IMG/VR virus record: IMGVR_UViG_3300025417_000109
Coordinates: 1 to 21,128 of that record
Length of the DNA: 21,128 bases
Reading direction: 5' to 3' (one strand)
From: a virus
In this document: positions 1 to 6,959 of the stretch, in pieces
Layout: every line of letters begins with the position of its first letter
Numbering within the stretch: position 1 is the stretch's first letter
Translations under genes and position numbers: made by a program
Notes under the pieces: model-generated
Seen by the model: only the letters and a program-made list of their open reading frames with translations
What the model was told of the DNA's origin: nothing
The model's database searches: none

Positions 1-102
1 ATATAAAACTATATTACCTAGGGAACTATTCAAGCGAATAATTCACGCTTATTTATAACTTACTACCTTGACCCTAAATCCTAAGCAGATGAAAGACAGA
101 TC

Positions 103-699
103 GTGACTGTAACCTTGACCAAAGATAAATCCTTAAAACCCTTAACAGAAAAGGAACAGACGTTCCTAAAGGGAATCTTCGAAGGTAAATCGCAAATAGA
201 GTCTTACAAAAACGCTTATAGCAAACACCACCTAACAAACCAGCAGGCCAATTCTCAACTATTCAGAGTCTTAAACAGAGAACACATTAAACGACACATA
301 GCAGAACATAAGAAGGCAGGAGCGTTGGGTTTAACCCTAACCCTACAAGAGAGAAGGCTAAGACTAGCAGAGATAATCAACGACAGATCTGCTAGCTACT
401 CAGACGTCATAAAAGCTATAATGGCAGATTCAGCTTTGGCAGGCGATATTGGACAACGACTCGAATTGACCGAATTGACCAAAGAAGGCTCGTCCCTTTC
501 TCGTCTTAAAAACTCGTCGATTCAGGACAAAATTGCCTTTCTACGCCAGCAACGTGAAAGGGAACGCACCGAGCAGGCTAGACCTGACCAAACCTACACA
601 GACCCTGCACCTGCCTTACCTGACCAGACAGAGCCTGCACCTGCCGAGCCTATACCCCTAGAGATCATGCCACCTGACCAGACCAGCCCAGCCATTTAA
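103..699 (+). CDS. Terminase small subunit (TerS-like)
   Basis: Probable DNA-recognition subunit of the packaging motor, 198 aa, read from a GTG start. The ATG at 89 meets a stop after five codons, so it is not used. The N-terminal half (about residues 15-75) has the Terminase_2-type layout: a 'LTEKEQTFLKGIFEG' helix, an 'ESYKNAYS' helix and an 'NREHIKRHI' helix, fitting an HTH DNA-binding domain. A central helical part with 'RRLRLAEII' and a terminal 'IQDKIAFLRQQR' helix could mediate oligomerisation. The last 40 residues are a proline-rich, probably disordered tail with PDQT repeats, longer than usual for the family. It sits directly upstream of the large terminase, which supports the call. 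Arg is mostly AGA/AGG. Family assignment is by pattern and position only. Confidence 0.7.
   Translation: MTVTLTKDKSLKPLTEKEQTFLKGIFEGKSQIESYKNAYSKHHLTNQQANSQLFRVLNREHIKRHIAEHKKAGALGLTLTLQERRLRLAEIINDRSASYSDVIKAIMADSALAGDIGQRLELTELTKEGSSLSRLKNSSIQDKIAFLRQQRERERTEQARPDQTYTDPAPALPDQTEPAPAEPIPLEIMPPDQTSPAI
581..692 (+). repeat. Imperfect Pro-rich repeats in the TerS tail
   Basis: CCTGACCA occurs three times (583, 619, 673) and CCTGACCAGAC exactly twice (619 and 673). CCTGCACCTGCC occurs twice between them. In protein these give three PDQT units and two DPAPA/EPAPA units. The repeats look like slippage or duplication products that lengthen a disordered tail. Confidence 0.6.
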
Positions 700-786
700 A
701 AACCATGCCAGAGTAGGGAGTCCAAGTACTAAAACTAAGCCAATCTCAAATAAATATAGACCTATACACCAAAAAATAAAAAAATA

Positions 787-821
787 TTACATAAACTGGT
801 CGATACTAAGTATTTATGTAA
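787..821 (+). promoter_or_regulatory. Perfect 9-bp inverted repeat upstream of the large terminase
   Basis: TTACATAAA (787-795) and TTTATGTAA (813-821) are perfect reverse complements separated by 17 bases, ending 12 bases before the TerL ATG. A second, shorter pair (AACAAAT at 820-826 and ATTTGTT at 856-862) brackets the start codon. The 134-base gap 700-833 is otherwise A-rich and has no convincing gene or sigma-70 promoter. The element could be an operator, an mRNA structure controlling TerL translation, or part of a packaging site. There is no U-run, so a terminator is unlikely. Confidence 0.4.
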
Positions 822-833
822 CAAATCAACCCT

Positions 834-2291
834 ATGGTTCAAAAAAATAATAATAATTTGTTAGAAGTAGTCGATACGCCAGGAGATATTGAAAAAGAGT
901 TTATTAGTTTATGGACGTATTTTAGTGAGGTATTTATACCTGAAAACAAGATACAGTTACCACTTAAACCTTTTCATAAGAGTATTTGTGATACGTTACA
1001 AGATGCGTACTTGGGGTTGTTGCCATCTCATATCCAATATGTGATTATTAACATCGCACCTAGAACGGGTAAGACCAAGATATTAGAAGCCTGTTACACA
1101 TGGGGGATAGGGTATTTCCCTGATTCTCAGATAATCCATTGTTCGTATAGTGCGGATATAGCACAGGTTAATTTGGATTATGTGGGTAAGGTTATGGAAA
1201 GGGATTGGTATGTTAGCTTGTTTGGGAATCTGTTGGATAGTAAGAGGGCTGATAAGATTACCACAGTATTTGATGGTAACATCTATGCACAAGGCACTCA
1301 GGGCACGATTACGGGCAAAGGTGGTGGCCTTAAAAGGCCAGCAGGGGGTATAATAGGGGTAGATGACCCTGCGAAGCCAGATGATGCCTTATCGAAGAAC
1401 AGAAGTGCCGAAGTGAGGCAATGGATAGAGACCACGCTTAAGAACAGAAGAAATTCTGACAGGTACTGTCCGATTATCATAAATGCTCAAAGGTTGAGTC
1501 CTGATGACCTTTGCGGATACCTGCTTTCTACATATCCTAACCAATGCCTGCTTTTGAAATTTCCTGCGTTGGTTAATGACATTTCTACCATACCTGAGAC
1601 AATTAGTACCGATACCTTACTTGGGTTAAAAAATACTAGGGTTGGGCGGTATGTATTGGCATCTCAGTATCAGCAAGAACCCGTGGCTCAGGGTGGTAAC
1701 TTGATTCAGGTAGAATCCTTACGCAGGCATGACAATGAGTTACTTGAATGGGAAGATAAAATTATGACCTGCGATACCGCTATTAAGAAAGGGCAGGGTA
1801 ATGACTGGTATGTAATACAATGCTGGGCAAAGCATAGGGGTAAGGCATATTTGTTGGATCAGATCAGAGGTAAATGGACTTTGCCTGAGTTTGTGCGTAC
1901 CGCAGCCGTATTCTATAGAAAACATTGTGAAGAGCAAAAAGACTTCCCAGTTAGCAGATTTATGATCGAAGAGGCCGGGTCGGGGCCGGGAATCATGCAA
2001 AGTTTAGGTGAGATTGGAATTCCCACCACAGGTCTAGTCAGTGTTAAGGACAAAGGTAGCCGTATTAACGATATATTAGCTTTCGTTGATTCGGGCATGG
2101 TTTACATTCCAAGAGAGGAATCGAATCCGTGGGTATCCGAGTTTTTGATGGAGTTATCCTCATTTACTCAGGACGATACCCATGCTCACGATGACCAAGT
2201 CGATGCTTTTGCGGACGGGGTAAATCAATTACTGGGTAGCGGTCTATCCATTCTTGATGTGTTAGATAGCTTAAACAATTTACAAAGATGA
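834..2291 (+). CDS. Terminase large subunit (ATPase-nuclease)
   Basis: Packaging motor, 485 aa, full family length. The ATPase domain occupies about residues 1-230: Walker A 'APRTGKTK' (75-82), Walker B 'GGIIGVDD' (171-178, acidic pair 177-178) and a coupling-type motif 'NAQRL' (217-221). The RNase H-like nuclease domain begins near residue 300: 'MTCDTA' supplies Asp314, 'MIEEAGSG' supplies Glu379/380, and 'HDDQVDA' (452-458) supplies the last acidic cluster. It powers DNA translocation through the portal and cuts concatemers. The ATG is preceded by no Shine-Dalgarno sequence. The stop overlaps the next gene by 4 bases (ATGA). Arginine is almost all AGA/AGG, unlike the capsid genes downstream. 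Confidence 0.95.
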   Translation: MVQKNNNNLLEVVDTPGDIEKEFISLWTYFSEVFIPENKIQLPLKPFHKSICDTLQDAYLGLLPSHIQYVIINIAPRTGKTKILEACYTWGIGYFPDSQIIHCSYSADIAQVNLDYVGKVMERDWYVSLFGNLLDSKRADKITTVFDGNIYAQGTQGTITGKGGGLKRPAGGIIGVDDPAKPDDALSKNRSAEVRQWIETTLKNRRNSDRYCPIIINAQRLSPDDLCGYLLSTYPNQCLLLKFPALVNDISTIPETISTDTLLGLKNTRVGRYVLASQYQQEPVAQGGNLIQVESLRRHDNELLEWEDKIMTCDTAIKKGQGNDWYVIQCWAKHRGKAYLLDQIRGKWTLPEFVRTAAVFYRKHCEEQKDFPVSRFMIEEAGSGPGIMQSLGEIGIPTTGLVSVKDKGSRINDILAFVDSGMVYIPREESNPWVSEFLMELSSFTQDDTHAHDDQVDAFADGVNQLLGSGLSILDVLDSLNNLQR

Positions 2292-3232
2292 GGGCAAAGC
2301 AGCTAAAGTTTACAGTTGCCGATATTGCCAATTACCAAAAGGTAGATCGTAAAGTCATATACCGAGACATCAAAAGAGGTAAATTCGACCCTTATTACTT
2401 ACCCAGTTTAGCCAGATATTTATTATACACGAAAAAAAGAAAGAAAGTTAAAAATACTATGAGCATGATATTCAACGACCAAAGCTATTCCAAAACGAAT
2501 ACCTACAATCCAGATACCCCAGATCACAAAACTGATGGTCAATCTGTTTTCACTCTTAACGGCAATGATTGCGTAGCTACTTTTAACAACTGCACCTTTG
2601 ACGGGTCAGATGTTCATTGGGGTTTCAAAGCAACCGCATCTTTAGCTCCAGATGGAACAACTCCGATTGTCATCAATGGTGCTTATTACAATAATTGCAC
2701 CTTTATTGATGGTCTTGAACGTGCCTATGACCAAGTCAGGGGTGGTAATGTTGTATTTACCGATTGCAAATTTATCAATACTGGCAAGTACCGAAAAATA
2801 GTTAAAAACGCATTGGAAGTTAGTTCATTTTGTGACTGCGGTTTAAAAGCTGGGGTATTCAATGTTGAGTTTATTCGTTGCTCAATCAATGACGTGCTAC
2901 TTGGCGATTATTCGATCTATGATCAGATCAAACGCCCCAAAACCCGTGGAATTAGCTTTGATAGCTGCGTAAACCCTAATGGGGGGCCTATTTTTGTCCG
3001 TGGTTGGTATGCTGATGCCAATACAATTTGGTCAAAGAATACACTTCTTGATGTAAATATACATCCAGCATGGATGACAACCGCTTACTTTGATTTTGAA
3101 ATGAAATACGGGGATAATCGTAAAGATCTCCCCGGTGAATTTGTTATAACTCCTGTAGAACTAACGCCTGTTACAAATCCCTTTGCCCAGCAATCGGGTT
3201 CTTTGACAACGCACGTTGTAAGTCAGAGTTAG
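2288..3232 (+). CDS. HTH-like N-terminus joined to a beta-helix-like protein
   Basis: 314 aa, unrecognised as a family. Residues 1-57 look like a small excisionase/MerR-style HTH ('TVADIANYQKVDRKVIYRDI', then a Lys/Arg-rich end). From Met58 (2459) the character changes to a Cys/Asn/Thr-rich beta repeat with turns such as 'FNNCTFDG', 'YNNCTFIDG', 'FTDCKFIN' and 'FIRCSIND', typical of right-handed parallel beta-helices in phage fibres and decoration proteins. No signal peptide or membrane segment is seen. The start overlaps the TerL stop (ATGA). The last 62 bases overlap the 3' end of the convergent glycosyltransferase. A second start at ATG 2459 would give a 257-aa beta-helix protein without the HTH. 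The function is unknown; a virion decoration or glycan-binding role is a guess. Confidence 0.6.
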   Translation: MRAKQLKFTVADIANYQKVDRKVIYRDIKRGKFDPYYLPSLARYLLYTKKRKKVKNTMSMIFNDQSYSKTNTYNPDTPDHKTDGQSVFTLNGNDCVATFNNCTFDGSDVHWGFKATASLAPDGTTPIVINGAYYNNCTFIDGLERAYDQVRGGNVVFTDCKFINTGKYRKIVKNALEVSSFCDCGLKAGVFNVEFIRCSINDVLLGDYSIYDQIKRPKTRGISFDSCVNPNGGPIFVRGWYADANTIWSKNTLLDVNIHPAWMTTAYFDFEMKYGDNRKDLPGEFVITPVELTPVTNPFAQQSGSLTTHVVSQS

Positions 3233-3986
3233 ACTTATTTAACTGATCTTTCATATCCTCTAACTTTCCGTTGAGGTGTAAAAAGTCGGTAGTCCCGATA
3301 TGCCCTAGTTGGCATAGAGGGTCTAACCATGCACTTCCGCCACATTTCAACCATCTATAGCAAAGATAATAGTCCTCGGTAATATACCTTGGATATTTAT
3401 CTCCAAACCATAAATCATCTACTACGCCCATACTGAATACATCGTGCATAACGTCTTTGTATTCAAAGGGTGTGGAGTTTTCGTCAGAGTAGTAGGCGAT
3501 TTCTGGAAAGTGAGCGATGATGAAGTCGATTACCTTCATCTTGTGTAACAGAAATCCAGTACCAAGTGACATAGCTGGGAGTAGTCCTTGAGAGTTTGGT
3601 GTATCACTATTAAATTCACCTACCCAAGTAAGTGGTATTTGTTTCTTAGGATAAGCACCGCCTACCATATCTACATCATGGGAAAGGATTCGTTCAATCT
3701 GTTGAGGGCCAGCATTTATATCAGAATCAATCCATAAAACCTGACTTGCAGGTGTCTGTCTGGCTAACCAGAGCAGAGCATTACGGGCTTTGGCTAAACC
3801 AAAACCGCCTATTTTACGGACTATGAACTTATAACCAGCTATCTCGTTATGCGATAGATACGCAAGTATCTGGGAGGTTTCCCATCTGATAGAACCAGTC
3901 ATGGGAACGCCTACGAACACTAACTTTGGATCTCGGTCAGCAGGTTTGACGTGCTTGCCGTATATTTCATTGTGGGGGACAGGCAT
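3171..3986 (-). CDS. GT-A-fold glycosyltransferase, family 2-like
   Basis: The only gene on the minus strand, 271 aa. It shows the layout of small phage glycosyltransferases: N-terminal beta strand 'LVFVGVP' (22-28), 'KARNALLW' (66-73), a DxD metal/nucleotide-sugar motif 'WIDSDIN' (85-91), 'GGAYPKK' (109-115), 'SLGTGFLLHK' (140-149), acidic 'TEDYYLCYRW' (203-212) and a late 'LGHIGTTDF' (227-235) whose His could be a metal ligand. The last 30 residues form a Lys/Gln-rich helix. It would transfer a sugar from a nucleotide sugar to phage DNA, a virion protein or a host glycan; the substrate is not visible. It lies antisense between packaging and portal genes, converging on the beta-helix gene with a 62-base overlap, so it must use its own promoter in the 3987-4090 gap. 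Confidence 0.8.
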   Translation of the reverse strand: MPVPHNEIYGKHVKPADRDPKLVFVGVPMTGSIRWETSQILAYLSHNEIAGYKFIVRKIGGFGLAKARNALLWLARQTPASQVLWIDSDINAGPQQIERILSHDVDMVGGAYPKKQIPLTWVGEFNSDTPNSQGLLPAMSLGTGFLLHKMKVIDFIIAHFPEIAYYSDENSTPFEYKDVMHDVFSMGVVDDLWFGDKYPRYITEDYYLCYRWLKCGGSAWLDPLCQLGHIGTTDFLHLNGKLEDMKDQLNKSNSDLQRALSKNPIAGQRDL

Positions 3987-4015
3987 ATTCTTTTTGTTGC
4001 CTTAAATTCTTTATG

Positions 4016-4026
4016 CGTCAATGACG
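4016..4026. promoter_or_regulatory. Dyad in the divergent gap between glycosyltransferase and portal genes
   Basis: CGTCAATGACG is a perfect 5-bp dyad around a central A. It lies in the 104-base gap (3987-4090) from which the glycosyltransferase reads leftward and the portal rightward. Nearby, AACCTTT occurs twice (4050-4056 and 4071-4077). The position suits a regulator binding site, but no clear -35/-10 pair was found and the arm is short, so chance is possible. Confidence 0.25.
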
Positions 4027-4090
4027 TAAATATGTATTCGTTAATTTCCAACCTTTCGGGGTGCGTTGTTAACCTTTAAATTCTATAACT

Positions 4091-5737
4091 TTGTTCGACT
4101 CTCCTCAAATCTTAGACCAACACGGAAACCCAATTGCTGATCGTACTAATTCTGTACCTTCAGGTATTGGTCAAGATCTTATCGAGAAATTTAATAGCGA
4201 ACTAGCATCAATTAAACAACAAGCAGATAATATTGACCGCTTAAACGGAGTTATGGGCGGTTATTCAGGTCTTGTACAAGGTTTAAATTTTCAAGGACAA
4301 TTTGCTGGTTATCCATATTCACCAGAAACAATTTCTCAGCCTTACACATTAGCAAATGCTAATGCTTATGTTCCACTTTCACTAAATCGTATTCTGTTGT
4401 CATACTCATACATGACGCAGGGTCTTTTTAGAACTGTAGTCTGTCAGCCTGTTGATGATGCAATGCGTGGTGGTTTTCAGATTAAAGCTCCAGAACTTTC
4501 ACAAGAAGAAATTACGCAGTTGCAGCGTGTGATGTCACGAAATCGCAGTCAGCATGACATGCGTAAGATTGCAAAAACTATAGGCGGTTGGGTAAATTAC
4601 AATGCGTGTGCAAACCTTGCTCGTTCAGATATGTCAGCTATTAAGCATCTCGCTTACTGGGGTAGATTATACGGTGGATCTGGCCTTATTGTTAATACTG
4701 ATCAAGATTTCCAAAAAGAATTGGATATTGAAGCTATCAGACCTGATTCTCCTTTAGTATTCATTCCTGCTGATAGATGGGAATTGATTTTATCTAATCA
4801 AAACATTTTTGATTACAAGAATGGTATTCCGTATAATTATTATGGATACCCATTACACGCATCTCGTGTTGTAAAATTTATTTGGGCAGAAGCACCATCA
4901 TATATTCGCCTTCGTTTACAAGGTTGGGGTATGTCTGAGATGGAACAATGTATTCGTGCCGTAAATTCTTTCTTAAAGTTCGAAAATCTTATTTTTGAAT
5001 TACTAGATGAAGCCAAGATAGACGTATGGAAGATGAAAGGTTTTAATACCTCTCTTGCTTCCTCGACTGCTACTCAGCGTGTTCAACAAGCAATCATTCT
5101 TCAGAATCAGTTGAAGAATTATCAGAACGCAATCGTCATGGACGCTGAAGATGATTATGAGCAAAAGAATCTTGGTGCTATATTTACCGGACTTGCAAAC
5201 GTCTGGGAACAACTTCGCCTAAACCTGTGCGCGGCACTCAAAATCCCTAAGAATAAATTATTTGGTGAATCGTCCGGAGGCTTCAGTTCAGGCGAGGACT
5301 CTTTAGAAAATTATAACTCCATAGTTGAAGGTTTGCGTGAAGAAATGACTCCAGCGATCCTCGACGTTGTCAGCTTACGTTGCCAACAACTATTTGGTTT
5401 TATTCCAGAAGAAATTGATATCGCATGGAAACCACTTCGTGTTCTTAGCGGTAATGAGGCAGAAGATGTTAAAACTAAAAAGCAAACTCGTATCATGGAA
5501 CGCTTCGAAGCTGGTCTTTCGACTGCTCAAGAAGCTAGTGAAGAACTTAAGATCGAAGGATTACTTGGTGTAGATACCGATGTACTCACAGGAGTGCGTG
5601 ACGTAGAACCTATTGAAATGATGAAGATAAAAGCTGATAAACAAAAAGCTAAGTCTGGCATCGAAGGGGCTAAGAAAGATTTCGGTAAGGCAAAAACTAA
5701 TGCAGAGGCTAAAAAGAAGATTTTAGTAAACGACTAA
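4091..5737 (+). CDS. Portal protein, DUF1073 type
   Basis: Forms the dodecameric DNA channel at the head vertex. 548 aa, in the usual range. Features of the DUF1073 (Acb1-N-named) portal family include 'QGLFRTVVCQPVDDAMRGGF', then 'LAYWGRLYGGSGLIVN', the long stem helix region 'GWGMSEMEQCIRAVNSFLKF' followed by 'KIDVWKMKGF', and near the C-terminus 'LFGESSGGFSSGEDSLENY'. The final 40 residues are Lys/Ala-rich and charged. The start is TTG at 4091: an in-frame TAA lies at 4070-4072, and the first in-frame ATG would remove 55 residues. It ends in TAATG, overlapping the Mu F-like gene by one base. The placement before a Mu F-like gene and a DUF2213 gene is the common order for this head type. 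Confidence 0.88.
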   Translation: MFDSPQILDQHGNPIADRTNSVPSGIGQDLIEKFNSELASIKQQADNIDRLNGVMGGYSGLVQGLNFQGQFAGYPYSPETISQPYTLANANAYVPLSLNRILLSYSYMTQGLFRTVVCQPVDDAMRGGFQIKAPELSQEEITQLQRVMSRNRSQHDMRKIAKTIGGWVNYNACANLARSDMSAIKHLAYWGRLYGGSGLIVNTDQDFQKELDIEAIRPDSPLVFIPADRWELILSNQNIFDYKNGIPYNYYGYPLHASRVVKFIWAEAPSYIRLRLQGWGMSEMEQCIRAVNSFLKFENLIFELLDEAKIDVWKMKGFNTSLASSTATQRVQQAIILQNQLKNYQNAIVMDAEDDYEQKNLGAIFTGLANVWEQLRLNLCAALKIPKNKLFGESSGGFSSGEDSLENYNSIVEGLREEMTPAILDVVSLRCQQLFGFIPEEIDIAWKPLRVLSGNEAEDVKTKKQTRIMERFEAGLSTAQEASEELKIEGLLGVDTDVLTGVRDVEPIEMMKIKADKQKAKSGIEGAKKDFGKAKTNAEAKKKILVND

Positions 5738-6756
5738 TGCAAGTAACCTTTGAGCCATTAGTTTACCCCGAAAGATGGTGCGTTTCTCTTGAACAAGAAC
5801 TAACCGCATTGGTTGATGATGTCATTTTCAAGCCATTAAATGACATTGTGGAAGTTGATGGACTTTTCGAAGAAAGACCAAATTATGATGTATCTAAATA
5901 TGGTCTAGTTGAGTCTCCGCTAATAGCAGCGTTAAATGAAGGTACTATTTGGTACGTTGGTGATACATTTTATGGCAATCTTAACTCCAAATTGAGTAAA
6001 GATTTGAGATCTTTAGGTGCTAAGTTTGATACAAAAACCAATACCTTTGTGCTTTCTATAGATAAAATGCCTTATTCGTTAAGGTCTGCTTTGATAGGAT
6101 CTAAAGCAAAAGCTAAAGAAATACACGATAAGTCGATCGCATTGCTTACTGTTATTATAGGATTTATCAAAGAAAGTAAGACAATGGGTCTGAACATTTA
6201 CCCATTTTTGCAGTCCATTAGCGATAAGGCTAAAAACGCATTTGATAACAGTATTCCTGAGACAGAAGAAGAAAAGAATCAAATATCACAAAGCGTTTTG
6301 AATCAAATACATGCAGAAGCATTTGAGTCGCTTGATGAAGCAATCAGAGAGTTTTCAATTCAAACTGCCAAAGATTTGCAAAAGTGTATAGTGGATAATC
6401 AGAAAAAGTATAACGGAAGAACCGATAAGCTCAAAGATTGTATCAGGTTGTATCGTGGTATTTTAAAAAGACATTCTAATCTTTTATCCTCACAACAGGC
6501 TTCGATTTTGATAGCTAAATATATCAAAGAAAGAGCTAAAGCATTTGGTTCAACAGGTTATATTTGGAACACAAAATTAGATGCCAGAGTAAGACATAGC
6601 CATGAAAGGCTAGAAGGTCAGGTATTTAACTGGGATGATCCACCAATAGTTGACTTAAACACAGGCAGACGGGCAAATCCGGGCGAGGACTATAATTGCC
6701 GATGCTCTGCTAAAATACTTTTAAACACCTTGAAAGAAGAAGGCGTTTTGGCGTGA
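5737..6756 (+). CDS. Head morphogenesis protein, Mu gpF / SPP1 gp7-like
   Basis: Minor head protein thought to be carried inside the capsid near the portal. 339 aa. The C-terminal Mu F domain is clear: 'TKLDARVRHSHERLEGQVF' (279-297), then 'NWDDPP' and 'ANPGEDYNCRC' (313-323), including the conserved His, Gly and Cys positions. The N-terminal two thirds are mainly helical and weakly conserved, with a charged helix at 175-225. The ATG overlaps the portal stop by one base, and the gene ends in GTGA overlapping the next small gene, indicating translational coupling. No separate regulation is visible. Confidence 0.88.
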   Translation: MQVTFEPLVYPERWCVSLEQELTALVDDVIFKPLNDIVEVDGLFEERPNYDVSKYGLVESPLIAALNEGTIWYVGDTFYGNLNSKLSKDLRSLGAKFDTKTNTFVLSIDKMPYSLRSALIGSKAKAKEIHDKSIALLTVIIGFIKESKTMGLNIYPFLQSISDKAKNAFDNSIPETEEEKNQISQSVLNQIHAEAFESLDEAIREFSIQTAKDLQKCIVDNQKKYNGRTDKLKDCIRLYRGILKRHSNLLSSQQASILIAKYIKERAKAFGSTGYIWNTKLDARVRHSHERLEGQVFNWDDPPIVDLNTGRRANPGEDYNCRCSAKILLNTLKEEGVLA

Positions 6757-6959
6757 AAATAGATCAACAACTTACAGTTTCTCAGCTCAAGGCTAACCAC
6801 AAAGCTCTTTTAGAAGATATACAAAGTTCTGAAAGAAAGCGAGCTAGGCTTGACACAAGTATAAAACGTCGCAAACAAAGATTGAATCGGTTAGAGTCCC
6901 AAATTGCCCTAATTGGCAATTCCGACATAGCCCTTCCTGTTATGTCTGACTCTTACTGA
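6753..6959 (+). CDS. Small coiled-coil protein
   Basis: 68 aa with a GTG start overlapping the Mu F-like gene stop by 4 bases. Nearly the whole chain (residues 5-55) is a charged amphipathic helix rich in Lys, Arg, Gln and Leu ('SSERKRARLDTSIKRRKQRL'), ending in a short 'IALPVMSDSY' tail. It could be a small scaffold, assembly or head-interior protein by position, but no family is recognised. Its last bases overlap the apparent beginning of the DUF2213 frame, so coupled translation or a frame change into that gene is possible. Confidence 0.6.
   Translation: MKIDQQLTVSQLKANHKALLEDIQSSERKRARLDTSIKRRKQRLNRLESQIALIGNSDIALPVMSDSY

Noticed and set aside
32-53. Short inverted repeat AAGCG...CGCTT near the left edge as terminator or packaging site
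   Set aside because: Only 5 bp of stem with no T-run; too weak to support in A/T-rich DNA. Nothing else is seen in 1-102.
466-481. Tandem GAATTGACC-like repeat in TerS
   Set aside because: It only encodes LELTELT within a helix and two copies are not enough to suggest an operator or slippage element.
4091-5737. Anti-CBASS nuclease activity suggested by the Acb1-related family name
   Set aside because: The family name covers portal proteins, and no paired HxT-type phosphodiesterase motifs are visible; everything else fits a portal.
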